Notes: a model not told the origin generated them from the letters alone. DNA of 64,000 nucleotides from Neobacillus driksii (GCF_013409995.1 NZ_JACCBX010000004.1:372001-436000); one strand, 5' to 3'. Shown: positions 52,033 to 62,234, numbered from the stretch's first letter. Program-made: numbers and translations.

Positions 52033-52044
52033 ATTATGCATAAT
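52033..52044. promoter_or_regulatory. 12-bp palindrome between permease and pucR-like gene
   Basis: ATTATGCATAAT is a perfect palindrome in the 290-bp divergent region, roughly midway between the two genes. It could be a regulator-binding site. The rest of this gap is AT-rich without clear promoters. Confidence 0.35.
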
Positions 52045-52155
52045 AAATTGTGACCAAATCATCCCAAATACTACTAAAGGATATGTAGACTTGATTTCAT
52101 TTGAGCATGTTGTACAATAAGTGGTGATGAAATGATAATTTAGGATGTGTAAAAA

Positions 52156-53865
52156 TTGTTGACCGTAAAGGACCTTTTTGAAATTAAAGCCATTGATGGA
52201 TTAAAACTAGTGGGTGGGGAAAAAGGAATTAATAATGAGATAGCCATTGTAAATATTATTGAAAATCCTGAGGTGTTCGACTGGCTTTCACCAAATGAAC
52301 TGCTTTTATCAACGGGCTATATCTTTAAAGACAATGTAGAATTACAAAATAGAATCATTCAAGAGCTTGCTCAAATTAACTGTGCTGGTCTAGTTGTTAA
52401 AATGAAAAGATACTTTGATAAACTCCCACAGAATATGATTGATGAAGCAAACAGGCTTGGATTACCTTTACTAGAGTTGCCATTTGAATATACATTATCA
52501 AGGGTCATCTCGATTATTAATGAAAAAGCATCAGGGAGATACGATTTACTAAATAGAAAAACCCTAGACATACATAATTTATTTTTTAGAATTACGCTTG
52601 AAGGCGGTGGAATTGATAGAATTTTATCGATGTTATCTGAGACGATTAATAACCCTATTATTTTTGTAAATGAAGATTGGCATCTAGTGGACTTTACAGA
52701 ACATATGAATAATAAAGTTCCGCTTTCATACTGTCTTGACCTGGTAAAAAATAGATCGGCATTTCCAAAAGAATTCATTGACTCTATACCAAAAAATATT
52801 AGTGAAATGAAAAAGACCATAAAAAGAATTTTTTACTTAGATGGCATGGAAATAAATTGCCGAATTTTGCCTGTTGCCGCAGCAAGCTATATTTATGGGT
52901 ATATAATTGTGTGGCAAACTGTAAGTGAGCTAACTGAATTTGATTTCATTATTTTAGAGCAAGCCTCAACAAACATTGCACTTGAGAGGATAAAAGCCAA
53001 AGAAATAGAAGAAGTGAAATTAAAAATTCGACAGGACTTTTTCGATGATTTGCTTACAGGAAAAATAACCTCTAGTGAAACCATTCATACTCTAAGTGAA
53101 ATGCATGGACTTCATGCAAACTATATGTATTACTGTATTGTGATTAATATACAATCAGATGAGTTCGAGCATTATGAGGATATGGTGGCCAGAAGAGTTA
53201 GCTTGGAGAATAAAGCTAGAAAATGTGTGGAGCTAATTTATGATTACGCTAATAAAGCAGACGGAGAGGTTACCTGCTTTCATAGAAATAATCGCATCAT
53301 TATCTTAATTGGTCAGCATGAAAACCGGCCACCGGTTTCTGTTTCCGAAGCGAAACAATACACTAATAACCTATACAGTAAACTGAATAAACAAATTAAT
53401 AATTCTACCTTCTTAATCGGAATTGGTCGACAGTATACATCGATTCGTTCACTTCATAAAAGCTTTTCGGAGGCAAACGAATCGATAAGATTAATGCAAA
53501 AATTCGAAAACAGTGGCGGAGTATCCCATTTTGAAGATCATTCTATTTATCACTTTTTAGATTCAAATATTAAAGACATGGAACTCGAAGAATTTTTTAT
53601 GAAGCGGCTCGGAAAGGTTTATGAACACGACCAGTTACATGGAACGAGCTACATTATTACGTTAGAAAATTATTTTCAAAATAACATCAATATCAGTGAA
53701 ACAGCAAAAGCGATGTTCTTGCATCGGAATACACTCATCTATAGAATCGAGAAAATCAAAGAAATATTAAATTCTGATTTAAAAAATTCAGAGGAACTGC
53801 TTCAAACACAACTGGCATTAAAGATTTTTAGGCTGTTAAATAAGAAACTTCATACAGATTCATAA
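52156..53865 (+). CDS. PucR-family transcriptional regulator
   Basis: 569 aa from TTG 52156 (a second TTG follows at 52159). Complete PucR architecture: N-terminal PucR domain (residues 5-125, VKDLFEIKAIDGLKLVGGEK), a middle ligand-sensing/GGDEF-like region and C-terminal HTH_30 (AKAMFLHRNTLIYRIEKIKE). Relatives activate purine degradation genes in response to ureide intermediates. It sits between a nucleobase permease and two deaminase-like genes that it may control. Confidence 0.88.
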   Translation: MLTVKDLFEIKAIDGLKLVGGEKGINNEIAIVNIIENPEVFDWLSPNELLLSTGYIFKDNVELQNRIIQELAQINCAGLVVKMKRYFDKLPQNMIDEANRLGLPLLELPFEYTLSRVISIINEKASGRYDLLNRKTLDIHNLFFRITLEGGGIDRILSMLSETINNPIIFVNEDWHLVDFTEHMNNKVPLSYCLDLVKNRSAFPKEFIDSIPKNISEMKKTIKRIFYLDGMEINCRILPVAAASYIYGYIIVWQTVSELTEFDFIILEQASTNIALERIKAKEIEEVKLKIRQDFFDDLLTGKITSSETIHTLSEMHGLHANYMYYCIVINIQSDEFEHYEDMVARRVSLENKARKCVELIYDYANKADGEVTCFHRNNRIIILIGQHENRPPVSVSEAKQYTNNLYSKLNKQINNSTFLIGIGRQYTSIRSLHKSFSEANESIRLMQKFENSGGVSHFEDHSIYHFLDSNIKDMELEEFFMKRLGKVYEHDQLHGTSYIITLENYFQNNINISETAKAMFLHRNTLIYRIEKIKEILNSDLKNSEELLQTQLALKIFRLLNKKLHTDS

Positions 53866-53874
53866 GGAATCGAA

Positions 53875-53904
53875 GCCCCGTTAATTCATAACTAACGGGG
53901 CATT
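53875..53904 (+). terminator. Terminator between pucR-like and amidohydrolase genes
   Basis: GCCCCGTTA and TAACGGGGC pair around ATTCATAAC, followed by ATTTCATTT. Confidence 0.8.
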
Positions 53905-53908
53905 TCAT

Positions 53909-55129
53909 TTATAATTGGCCTGAAACTATTTTACCTTTAAACATAACAGCCTCACGCTTGGGTGTTCTTGCTACTGCTTCTGCTGAACAGGATGCATTGA
54001 CTAGAATAAGACTTGCTTCATCACCATGAAGCGGCCAGGCAACTTCACCATCCTTATTTAGAGGCGTTGGACCACCTGTTGCCCATTTTAAAGACTGTGC
54101 TAATGAACGTTCATCACTTTTTCGAAAAAGTTCACCGAAGCGTGTTACCTTTTCTAATACATCACCTGTGCCAAATGGTCCCCAGGAATCATAGAAACCA
54201 TCGCAGCCTAAGTATACATTTACTTCTTTTTGATCTAACAAATCGATTGGCGGAAGTGTCCTATTAATAGGTATCGTAGACATGATTGACATACCTGCTG
54301 CGCTCAATTTATCTGCGATTTCCTCCTGTTGTGCTACTAGTACTTCTCCTAAACAAAATGCGTGACTAACTGCAGCCCGCTTGTACCATTTTGCTTCTTC
54401 TACCATTTCTACAAATTTATCAACTGTATAAAAGCCGACATGTCCATGATCATGTAAATGAATATCAATATCAGCATCAAATTCTGTCGCAAGATTTATC
54501 ACTTCATATAGGGATTTTTCAATGTTGCGGTCGATTCCTGCTGGGTCTAGCCCTCCTACAAGGTTAGCTCCTGTTCTCATTGCTTCTTTCATCAACGGAA
54601 TGACATTTTCTCTTAATAATCCATGTTGTGGGAAAGCTACGATTTCATAAGTTAGTTTATCAGAATAATCCTCAAGCGCTGCTTTCACACCCTCAAGATT
54701 TTTCAAACCAATATAAGGATCGATATTTACATGTGATCGAATGTGTGTCGATCCTTGAGAAAGAAGCAATTCAATCATAGCACTTGCACGCTGTTTTGTT
54801 GTTGGCGCTAAAACCTCAAGCTCCATCGCTTCTAATCGCAACCGTTCTTCTAAATTTTTAGCAGGTATAGGTGCCTTCCAATCAAGCGAAAGATAAGTTT
54901 TATCTAAATGATTGTGCATTTCTTTAAAAGTTGGTAATGCCAAAAAGCCTTTCCCATCCTTCGTCTTTTCACTTGGTTGAATGGCAAAGCTATTACTCTG
55001 CTTTTCTACAATTCTTCCGTCCTCAATTTTCAAGTGGAAAAGCTCTGTTTTTGTTTCGTAAGTACCTTTTTCATCTTGTATATATCCAGTTTCTAATCTT
55101 ACATTTGTTAACCAATATGGAGTGGTCAT
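53909..55129 (-). CDS. Cytosine-deaminase-like amidohydrolase (paralogue A)
   Basis: 406 aa. TIM-barrel amidohydrolase: HNHLDKT (H72, H74) begins the metal site, HLHDHGH and SHAFCLG supply the further histidines and GCDGFYDSW the catalytic Asp. HxHxDK and the order resemble cytosine deaminase CodA and AtzC-type enzymes, which hydrolyse exocyclic or ring C-N bonds of nucleobases and triazines. Strongly similar to the neighbour at 55143 (for example YEIVAFPQHGLL and NASCSAEAVAR in both). Exact substrate unknown. Confidence 0.85.
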   Translation of the reverse strand: MTTPYWLTNVRLETGYIQDEKGTYETKTELFHLKIEDGRIVEKQSNSFAIQPSEKTKDGKGFLALPTFKEMHNHLDKTYLSLDWKAPIPAKNLEERLRLEAMELEVLAPTTKQRASAMIELLLSQGSTHIRSHVNIDPYIGLKNLEGVKAALEDYSDKLTYEIVAFPQHGLLRENVIPLMKEAMRTGANLVGGLDPAGIDRNIEKSLYEVINLATEFDADIDIHLHDHGHVGFYTVDKFVEMVEEAKWYKRAAVSHAFCLGEVLVAQQEEIADKLSAAGMSIMSTIPINRTLPPIDLLDQKEVNVYLGCDGFYDSWGPFGTGDVLEKVTRFGELFRKSDERSLAQSLKWATGGPTPLNKDGEVAWPLHGDEASLILVNASCSAEAVARTPKREAVMFKGKIVSGQL

Positions 55130-55142
55130 TCTATTTCCTCCT

Positions 55143-56384
55143 TTATATCTGCACCGAATTTGATTCTGTTAGCTTGCTTTCTACCTTTTTCCCTTTATAG
55201 AATACTGATTCTACAGAAGCTCTCCTTGCGACTGCTTCAGCAGAACAGGATGCGTTTACTAGCATCATCGTTGCATCATCGCCAACCTTCGGCCAGACTC
55301 GCTCACCTTTTTCATTTAGTGGTGTTACACCGCCTGTTCCGTATTTTAAGGTTGATGATAGAGAATATTCGTCAGACAATCGGAATCGTTCCGCTAGAAT
55401 GCCAAGCTTTTGAATCGTATTCCCTGTTCCAAATGGGGACCAATGATCCGTAATACTGTCATGTCCCACAGAAACTTGAATTCCAAACTTGTCTAGAGTT
55501 GGAATTGGAATTGTAGGCCGATTTACTGGGACAGTTGAAGTAATATCAATCTCTTGATCTTTTAATATCGTAATAATCTCTGTGAGTTCTTCCCCATGTA
55601 AGTCACCTAGTGCATTGGCATGGCTGATTGTTGCCCGCCCTTTCAGACCCGCTTCTTTCGTATATTGTGCCATTCGTTCAAATGTAAATGCTCCTAAAGT
55701 GTTGGGATCATGTAAATGGAGATCTACACCTTTATTGTTTTCAACGGCAATTTCAAAAATAGTATATAAAGATTTTTCGATATTACGGTCTACGGTTGCT
55801 GGGTCAACGCCGCCAACTAATGTAGCCCCATTTTTCATTGCATCTCGAATCAATTGAACAGAGTCACTTTTTAATAAGCCATGCTGCGGGAAAGCAACGA
55901 TTTCATAGCTTAATACATCCTCATATTTTTTCAAAGCATTTACTGTTGCCTCTAAATTTTTGAGGCCAATTACAGGATCCACATTACAATGAGTCCGAAT
56001 ATGGGTATGACCATTTTTCAAATACAATTCAATCATTTTCTCTGCTCTTTCTTGTGCAGTTGGCAGCAACTTCGGCAGCAGTTCTTTTTCCTCTTCTAAC
56101 CGAGTAAATATGCCTTTTGTGAGTGGAGTACAAGCCTTCCATGGTCCTCCGTAGTATGTTTTATCGATGTGAATATGCATATCTCGTAACGATGGAAGAA
56201 GGAGTTGTTGGCAGGCCTCAACCTGTTTTTCTTCTATATTTTTTGGGTATACATTTGTAATCTCGACAATTTTTCCATCTTGGATTTTTAAATGGCAAAT
56301 TTCCGTCTCGGTACCAGTAATACGATCATTATCGTACTTGAAACCCTTTTCTAAACGGACATTTGTCAGCCAAAAAGTAGTCAT
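55143..56384 (-). CDS. Cytosine-deaminase-like amidohydrolase (paralogue B)
   Basis: 413 aa. Metal motifs HIHIDKT (H70, H72), DLHLHDPN, SHANALG and GHDSITDHW. It precedes paralogue A by 13 bp, so the pair is co-transcribed. The ligand-facing residues differ from paralogue A (HDPN against HDHGH), so the two may act on different substrates or successive steps. GGAGGAATTGCC lies before the ATG. Confidence 0.85.
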   Translation of the reverse strand: MTTFWLTNVRLEKGFKYDNDRITGTETEICHLKIQDGKIVEITNVYPKNIEEKQVEACQQLLLPSLRDMHIHIDKTYYGGPWKACTPLTKGIFTRLEEEKELLPKLLPTAQERAEKMIELYLKNGHTHIRTHCNVDPVIGLKNLEATVNALKKYEDVLSYEIVAFPQHGLLKSDSVQLIRDAMKNGATLVGGVDPATVDRNIEKSLYTIFEIAVENNKGVDLHLHDPNTLGAFTFERMAQYTKEAGLKGRATISHANALGDLHGEELTEIITILKDQEIDITSTVPVNRPTIPIPTLDKFGIQVSVGHDSITDHWSPFGTGNTIQKLGILAERFRLSDEYSLSSTLKYGTGGVTPLNEKGERVWPKVGDDATMMLVNASCSAEAVARRASVESVFYKGKKVESKLTESNSVQI

Positions 56385-56407
56385 GGCAATTCCTCCTATT
56401 GTTGAAA

Positions 56408-56443
56408 TAGGAAAAGTACTTTTTTATGCAAAAGTACTTTCCC
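56408..56443 (-). terminator. Intercistronic hairpin between binding protein and amidohydrolases
   Basis: On the minus strand GGAAAGTACTTTT and AAAAGTACTTTTCC form a stem just after the binding-protein gene, followed by weakly T-rich sequence. Such hairpins commonly stabilise binding-protein mRNA or partly terminate, giving more lipoprotein than enzyme. Confidence 0.6.
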
Positions 56444-56462
56444 ATTGAATATAAAACCTCAT

Positions 56463-58040
56463 TTATTTAATCACTACATCATCAATCATAAGGTAGTTTG
56501 CTGCGTTTAACCAAAAACCACTAACGTTTTTACTATGAGCCGCTAAATGCTCGTAGTTACGAATTGGAATATAAACCGCGTCGTCCATTTCAATTTGCAT
56601 AACTTCTTCATATAGCTTTAAACGTTTAGCTTCATCTGTTTCTTGACGTGCTGCTTCAATTTTCTCATCTACCTCTGGATTACTGTAGTAGAAATGGTTA
56701 CCTGCAGGCCCCTGTGATGCAGTGTGGAATAAATTATACTGGTTATAGTCTCCGTCACCAGTTGCATTTCCCCAACCGTTGATTACCATTTCATGTTCGC
56801 CATTATTGATCATTTCAATAAATGCACCGTATTCCATTACTTGAATTTCTACATTTACTCCGATCCCTTTTAATTGAGATTGGATTACTTCTGCCATGTT
56901 AACTCGTTCTTTTCGATCACTTGTTAATAATTTAATTTTCAAACCATTTTCATATCCAGCTTCTTTTAACAATTGCTTTGCTTCATTCAAATCATAATCA
57001 TAAGGCTTAACCTTGTCGCTATATCCTAATACCTTAGGGCTCATCGCCACGTTTGCGAGTGTTCCTACATTATTATATACACCTTTAATAATAGCTTCTC
57101 TTTCAATCGCATGGCTGATTGCTTTACGGACTTTTACATCATCAAATGGCTTTTTCTTTGTATTAAATCCAAGATATTCGACAGCTAGTCCTTCTGTACG
57201 ATAGAGACCCATTGTATCGGAAGCTTCGATTCGTTCAATTTCAGTTACCGGTACTTGGTCGTTGATATGTGCTTCACCCGTTTCAATCATTGCAAGACGT
57301 GTAGCATCCTCTGGAACGACCTTAAACACGACAGAATCGATATTAGGTTTCTTGCCCCAGTAATTTTCATTCCTCTTTAGTGAAATTTCTTGTCCACTCT
57401 TCCACTCTCCAAACACGAATGGGCCAGTACCAACTGGATGCTCAGCTAGTTTTTCAGGATTTTCAGCTAAAGCTTTTGGGCTAATGATGCTGCCCTCCTG
57501 ACTTGCCAAAATAGATAGTAGCGGTGCATAAGGGTAGGCAAGCAATAATTGTACAGTGTATTCATCTATTACTTTTACTTCTGTAATCATTTCAAATTTC
57601 GTCCGTTGCGGTGATCCTGTATTTGGATCTAATAAACGATCAAATGTCGCTTTTACTGCCTCTGCGTTAAATGGTGTTCCATCATGGAATGTTACATCAT
57701 CTCTTAATTTGAATTCCCAAGTCGTATCATTTACTACTGTCCATTCTTTTGCCAAAAGCGGTTGAATTTTAAAATCCTTATCCGGTACGACAAGTCCCTG
57801 ATAAACCTTTTGGTAAATAATGTTTGCTGATGGGATATCGGTAATAAAATGTGGGTCTAGCTTGGTTGCGTCAGAAAGTCGAACCACTGTTAATGTTCCA
57901 CCCTCTTTTGTTTCTTCTTTGTTGCCTGCAGCTTCATTAGAAGAATTTGATTTTGTCGAACATGCTTGAACAACTAGAAGCAATAATCCTACTAATACTA
58001 ATAAAATGACATTTTTTATGGATCGTTTTTTTCTCTCCAT
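56463..58040 (-). CDS. Solute-binding lipoprotein of a peptide/nickel-type ABC importer
   Basis: 525 aa, SBP_bac_5 family. Signal peptide with lipid-attachment Cys27 (VQAC). Family marks include EGGTLTVVRLSDATKLDPHF, LRDDVTFHDGTPFNAEAVKA and GTGPFVFGEWKSGQ. It captures the solute outside the membrane. It is divergent from the permease genes and co-directional with the amidohydrolases, linking uptake to hydrolysis. The ligand need not be a peptide; this family also carries other small molecules. Confidence 0.9.
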   Translation of the reverse strand: MERKKRSIKNVILLVLVGLLLLVVQACSTKSNSSNEAAGNKEETKEGGTLTVVRLSDATKLDPHFITDIPSANIIYQKVYQGLVVPDKDFKIQPLLAKEWTVVNDTTWEFKLRDDVTFHDGTPFNAEAVKATFDRLLDPNTGSPQRTKFEMITEVKVIDEYTVQLLLAYPYAPLLSILASQEGSIISPKALAENPEKLAEHPVGTGPFVFGEWKSGQEISLKRNENYWGKKPNIDSVVFKVVPEDATRLAMIETGEAHINDQVPVTEIERIEASDTMGLYRTEGLAVEYLGFNTKKKPFDDVKVRKAISHAIEREAIIKGVYNNVGTLANVAMSPKVLGYSDKVKPYDYDLNEAKQLLKEAGYENGLKIKLLTSDRKERVNMAEVIQSQLKGIGVNVEIQVMEYGAFIEMINNGEHEMVINGWGNATGDGDYNQYNLFHTASQGPAGNHFYYSNPEVDEKIEAARQETDEAKRLKLYEEVMQIEMDDAVYIPIRNYEHLAAHSKNVSGFWLNAANYLMIDDVVIK

Positions 58041-58148
58041 TCCTCGCCTCTCCTTTGTGTATATTTATAGGATTCTCATTTTAAAAGGAAAAAGTTTTCT
58101 GAGTTCCTTTGAAATCCTTATCTGAATTATAGAAGATGATTCACTGGA

Positions 58149-58210
58149 ATATTTACAGAATATTTACAAGAATTTAAACTATTTTGACAAAAAAATTAAA
58201 AAATATTTAC
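58149..58210. repeat. Direct repeats ATATTTAC in the divergent promoter region
   Basis: ATATTTACA occurs at 58149-58157 and again at 58160-58168, exactly 11 bp apart, and ATATTTAC recurs at 58203-58210. Repeats one helical turn apart are typical binding sites of AraC-type regulators such as the response regulator at 63060. TTGACA at 58184-58189 may be the -35 of the permease operon. The region 58041-58328 holds no gene. Confidence 0.5.
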
Positions 58211-58328
58211 TTTCCCATTAATTTTGATAATTTTGTACATATCTCAAAAAATTAATAGTTTCTGAGAGGAGGATTATAACAGCTAGAAATGACATCATTC
58301 TTTCAATAAAAATTAAGGAGGGTTTTAC

Positions 58329-59231
58329 ATGACACTAGAAGCAAAAACCGAACAACCAGTTGTAATTACACAAACAATGAATCAACCGAAAGAATCTAAA
58401 ATAAAAGATTTCTTATCTATTTTAACCATGAACAAAGCTGCAATGGTCGGTGCTATCATCATTCTTTTCTATATATTTGTCGCACTCTTCGCACCCTTAC
58501 TTGCCCCCTATGATCCATATGAAATAAATTTAGAAAATAAATTAATACCTCCCTCAACAGATCACTGGATGGGTACAGATGATAAAGGAAGGGATATTCT
58601 AAGCAGAATCCTATATGGTTCTAGACTTTCGATGGGTATTGGAATAACTGCTGTAATCTTTGGTGCTTTCTTTGGAATTATTTTTGGACTTATCGCAGGC
58701 TACTACGGAAAATGGATTGATTCAACCATAATGAGGATCATGGATATTCTCTTGGCTTTCCCTGGTATTTTACTTGCTTTAGCTATCATTAGTACACTTG
58801 GACCTGGTTTAATTAATGTAACGATAGCCGTCGGCGCATACTCAATTCCATTATTCGCTAGGATTGTCCGCGGCTCAACATTGGAAGTGAAACGACTTGA
58901 ATATATTGACGCCGTCCGTTCACTTGGAGCAGATGATTTAACGATCATTTTTAAACATATTTTACCCAATATTCTTTCACCTATTATTGTACAAGGAACA
59001 CTAAGACTAGCTACCGTCATTCTATCAGCAGCCGGTTTATCATTCCTTGGTCTAGGTGCCCAGCCACCATCTCCAGAGTGGGGAACGATGTTAAGCAGCG
59101 GCAGGGATTTCTTATTTTCTGCACCTTATATCGCCATATTTCCAGGACTGGCTATTTCTATACTAGTTTTAGGCTTTAATATTTTTGGAGATGGATTACG
59201 CGATGCTTTTGATCCAAGAATGAAGAAATAG
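58329..59231 (+). CDS. ABC importer permease, DppC/OppC type
   Basis: 300 aa. Cytoplasmic N-terminal 40 residues, then six membrane helices. The N-terminal OppC region reads APYDPYEINLENKL and the EAA motif is RSLGADDLTIIFKHILPN. First gene of the transporter operon, with AAGGAGGG before the ATG. Pairs with the DppB-type permease 13 bp downstream. Confidence 0.92.
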   Translation: MTLEAKTEQPVVITQTMNQPKESKIKDFLSILTMNKAAMVGAIIILFYIFVALFAPLLAPYDPYEINLENKLIPPSTDHWMGTDDKGRDILSRILYGSRLSMGIGITAVIFGAFFGIIFGLIAGYYGKWIDSTIMRIMDILLAFPGILLALAIISTLGPGLINVTIAVGAYSIPLFARIVRGSTLEVKRLEYIDAVRSLGADDLTIIFKHILPNILSPIIVQGTLRLATVILSAAGLSFLGLGAQPPSPEWGTMLSSGRDFLFSAPYIAIFPGLAISILVLGFNIFGDGLRDAFDPRMKK

Positions 59232-59244
59232 GGAGGTATATTAG

Positions 59245-60165
59245 ATGTTGATGTTTATAGTACGCCGATTACTGCAAACCATTCCGGTCATTATAGGGGT
59301 AACCTTTGTCGTATTCTTTATAATGCAGTTAGTTCCAGGTGACCCAGCTGTCTTACTTGCTGGTGAAGGAGCCTCAAAGGAAACCATTGAAGCCATACGG
59401 GATCAATTAGGTTTAAATAGACCATTATTGGTACAATATTTCGATTACTTAACGAGCGTTTTTCGTGGAGATTTTGGAGTATCACTTAAGAATAGTCAGC
59501 CAGTCCTAGATGAAATATTAGTGAGATTACCTATTACCGTTGAGCTTTCCTTTTTTAGTATTCTTATAACCATTGTTTTAGGGATGGCTGCTGGTATTAT
59601 TTCTGCGATTAAGCCTTATTCCCTAAAAGATACAACAGTAATGATTGTAGCCTTATTAGGTATTTCATTACCAAGCTTTTGGTTTGGTTTAATGTTAATG
59701 TATTTCTTCTCAGTAAAACTGCAAATCCTCCCTGTTGCTGGCTGGGATAGCATTCTTCATGTTATCCTGCCTGCTCTGACATTAGGTGCAGGGGGTGCTG
59801 CCATTGTAGCCCGTATGACAAGATCAAGTATGCTCGAAGTTATTCGTCAGGATTATATCCGAACAGCTCGTGCTAAAGGGGTACGTGAAAGTGTAATTAT
59901 TTATAAGCATGGATTACGTAATGCTTTAATTCCAGTTATTACAGTAGTTGGTTTACAATTCGGAGCTTTACTTGGCGGGACAGTTCTGGTTGAATCCATC
60001 TTCGCTATTAATGGACTAGGAAGAATGATTGTCGACTCGATTCGAATGAGGGATTTACCAATGGTTCAAGGCGGGGTATTAGTAGCCTCTCTTGTTTTCG
60101 TCGTGGTAAATTTGATTGTCGATGTACTATACCGATTCTTTAATAAACGGATTGAATTAAATTAA
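59245..60165 (+). CDS. ABC importer permease, DppB/OppB type
   Basis: 306 aa, six membrane helices. MQLVPGDPAVLLAGEGAS near the N-terminus and the EAA loop RTARAKGVRESVIIYKHGLR are typical of DppB. GGGAGGT precedes the ATG. Forms the membrane channel with the DppC-type subunit. The unusual C-before-B order occurs in several Bacillus peptide/nickel-like operons. Confidence 0.92.
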   Translation: MLMFIVRRLLQTIPVIIGVTFVVFFIMQLVPGDPAVLLAGEGASKETIEAIRDQLGLNRPLLVQYFDYLTSVFRGDFGVSLKNSQPVLDEILVRLPITVELSFFSILITIVLGMAAGIISAIKPYSLKDTTVMIVALLGISLPSFWFGLMLMYFFSVKLQILPVAGWDSILHVILPALTLGAGGAAIVARMTRSSMLEVIRQDYIRTARAKGVRESVIIYKHGLRNALIPVITVVGLQFGALLGGTVLVESIFAINGLGRMIVDSIRMRDLPMVQGGVLVASLVFVVVNLIVDVLYRFFNKRIELN

Positions 60166-60180
60166 CAGGAGGTGAATGTG

Positions 60181-61200
60181 ATGACGGAGAGTAACAAACC
60201 GATTTTAGAGGTAAAAGGATTAAAAACACATTTCTTTACAAAGCGCGGGGTAAGTAAGGCGGTTGATGGCATCGATTTTAGTTTGCATAAAGGGGAAACC
60301 TTAGGAATTGTCGGTGAATCCGGCTGTGGGAAAAGTATAACATCTCTTTCCATTCTGCGTTTAATCCCCTCCCCTCCTGGGAAAATAGCGGGCGGACAAG
60401 TTTTGTTTAAAGGAAAAGATTTAGTGACAATATCTGAAGACGAAATGAGAAGGGTTCGTGGTAATGAGATTTCGATGATTTTTCAGGAGCCAATGACTTC
60501 ATTGAATCCTGTTTTACCGGTTGGAGAACAAATTGCTGAAGCGTTACGAATGCACCAAAACATGGGACGTAAAGCCGCATGGGAAAGGGCAGTCGAAATG
60601 TTAAAGCTTGTTGGAATCCCTTCCCCGGAAAAAAGAGCAAAACAAGAGCCTTTCCAATTAAGCGGTGGTATGCGTCAGCGTGTCATGATTGCGATGGCGC
60701 TTGCATGTACCCCTGAGGTATTAATTGCAGATGAACCAACAACAGCATTGGATGTAACCATACAAGCTCAAATCCTCGAGTTAATTAAAGACTTGCAAAA
60801 TAGGCTGGGCATGGGTGTCATAATGATTACCCATGATTTAGGTGTCGTTGCCGAAACTTGTGATACGGTAGCCGTCATGTATGCAGGTAATATAATTGAA
60901 CATGCACCAACCGAGAAAATTTTTGCTAATCCAAGACATCCATACACACAAGGTTTACTAGATTCACTGCCTAAAATTCACGAAGACCAGGAAGAATTAC
61001 AAACGATTGAAGGCAGTGTCCCTAGTCCCTACAATATGCCTGCTGGCTGTCGCTTTGCTTCAAGATGCCCTCATCAGCAACCGATTTGTCACGAGCAGCA
61101 GCCAGAGCTTATTGAACAAAATGATGGTGTAAAGGTTCGCTGTTGGATGTATACAGATCTATGGACAGTAAAAATGGTAAAAGAGGAGGCTGTAAAATAA
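60181..61200 (+). CDS. ABC importer ATPase, DppD/OppD type
   Basis: 339 aa from ATG 60181 with AGGAGGTGA eight bases upstream. Walker [11 protein letters not shown], signature [15 protein letters not shown], Walker [15 protein letters not shown]. The C-terminal oligopeptide extension contains cysteines ([17 protein letters not shown]) that probably hold an Fe-S cluster, as in DppD relatives. Stop overlaps the next start by 1 nt. Confidence 0.93.
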   Translation: MTESNKPILEVKGLKTHFFTKRGVSKAVDGIDFSLHKGETLGIVGESGCGKSITSLSILRLIPSPPGKIAGGQVLFKGKDLVTISEDEMRRVRGNEISMIFQEPMTSLNPVLPVGEQIAEALRMHQNMGRKAAWERAVEMLKLVGIPSPEKRAKQEPFQLSGGMRQRVMIAMALACTPEVLIADEPTTALDVTIQAQILELIKDLQNRLGMGVIMITHDLGVVAETCDTVAVMYAGNIIEHAPTEKIFANPRHPYTQGLLDSLPKIHEDQEELQTIEGSVPSPYNMPAGCRFASRCPHQQPICHEQQPELIEQNDGVKVRCWMYTDLWTVKMVKEEAVK

Positions 61201-62192
61201 TGCAGGGTGCAGCAGATAAAAACGTATTATTAGAGGTAGAACATTTAAAGCAATATTTTCCTGTTAAAACAGACTCCCTTTTCAAGCCCAAAGCCTATGT
61301 ACAAGCAGTAGACGACATCTTCTTCAAGCTATATGAAGGTGAGACTTTAAGTATTGTAGGTGAATCTGGCTGCGGAAAATCCACAACTGGCCGCGCGATT
61401 TTAAGACTTGATGAACCTACAGCTGGAAGAGTTTATTATTCAGGGACAAACATTTTAGGATTAAATAAGAAAGAAATGAGAAAGCTTAGAGGAGATTTAC
61501 AGGTTATATTTCAGGATCCTTTTGCTTCTCTAAATCCAAGACAAACCGTTAAGCAAATTTTAAATGAAGCCATGGCCATCCAAGATGTAGTGGAAAAGTC
61601 AAAAAGAATGGATCGAATGTTCGAACTACTTGGCTATGTGGGGCTTCCCCCAGAGGCACTTGACCGCTACCCTCACGAATTCAGCGGCGGTCAGCGCCAA
61701 CGTATTGGAATTGCCAGAGCCCTTGCAGTTAATCCTAAACTAATAATCTGCGATGAAGCTGTTTCGGCCTTGGATGTATCTGTTCAGGCACAAGTTTTAA
61801 ATCTACTAAAGAAACTGCAAAAACAGTTTGGACTTACCTTTTTATTTATCTCTCACGATTTGAGTGTAGTCAGACATATTTCAGATCGTGTCATGGTTAT
61901 GTACCTAGGGAAAGTCGTTGAGATTGCAGATAAAAAAGATTTATTTGATACACCGCTGCATCCATATACACGTGCTTTGCTATCATCGATTCCTGTCCCA
62001 AATCCAGAATTAAAACGGGAGCGGATCATCTTAAAAGGAGACGTCCCCTCTCCTATTAATCCGCCAAACGGCTGCAGATTCCATACCCGTTGTCCATTTG
62101 TAACAGAGAAATGTAAAACGGAAGAACCAGCTTTAAGAGAATTGGATACAAATCATATGGTCAGCTGTCATTACGCAGAAAATTTTAAGTAA
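61200..62192 (+). CDS. ABC importer ATPase, DppF/OppF type
   Basis: 330 aa from ATG 61200 (AGAGGAGG upstream); the longer frame from 61143 lies within gene dppD. Walker [11 protein letters not shown], signature FSGGQRQRIGIARAL, Walker B LIICDEAVSALDVS. C-terminal cysteine motif CRFHTRCPF...C. Second ATPase of the heterodimeric importer; last gene before a terminator. Confidence 0.93.
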   Translation: MQGAADKNVLLEVEHLKQYFPVKTDSLFKPKAYVQAVDDIFFKLYEGETLSIVGESGCGKSTTGRAILRLDEPTAGRVYYSGTNILGLNKKEMRKLRGDLQVIFQDPFASLNPRQTVKQILNEAMAIQDVVEKSKRMDRMFELLGYVGLPPEALDRYPHEFSGGQRQRIGIARALAVNPKLIICDEAVSALDVSVQAQVLNLLKKLQKQFGLTFLFISHDLSVVRHISDRVMVMYLGKVVEIADKKDLFDTPLHPYTRALLSSIPVPNPELKRERIILKGDVPSPINPPNGCRFHTRCPFVTEKCKTEEPALRELDTNHMVSCHYAENFK

Positions 62193-62234
62193 CAGTGTTT
62201 TATTATTAAAAGATATTACGGTAAAATATTATAT

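Noticed and set aside
58265..58310. Short leader frame after GAGAGGAGG (MTSFFQ)
   Set aside because: The spacing from the ribosome site to the ATG is about 16 nt, too long, and the peptide is only six residues with no attenuator behind it.
61143..61199. Longer start of the DppF-type gene
   Set aside because: Lies inside the preceding ATPase gene; the ATG at 61200 has AGAGGAGG and the usual TAATG overlap.
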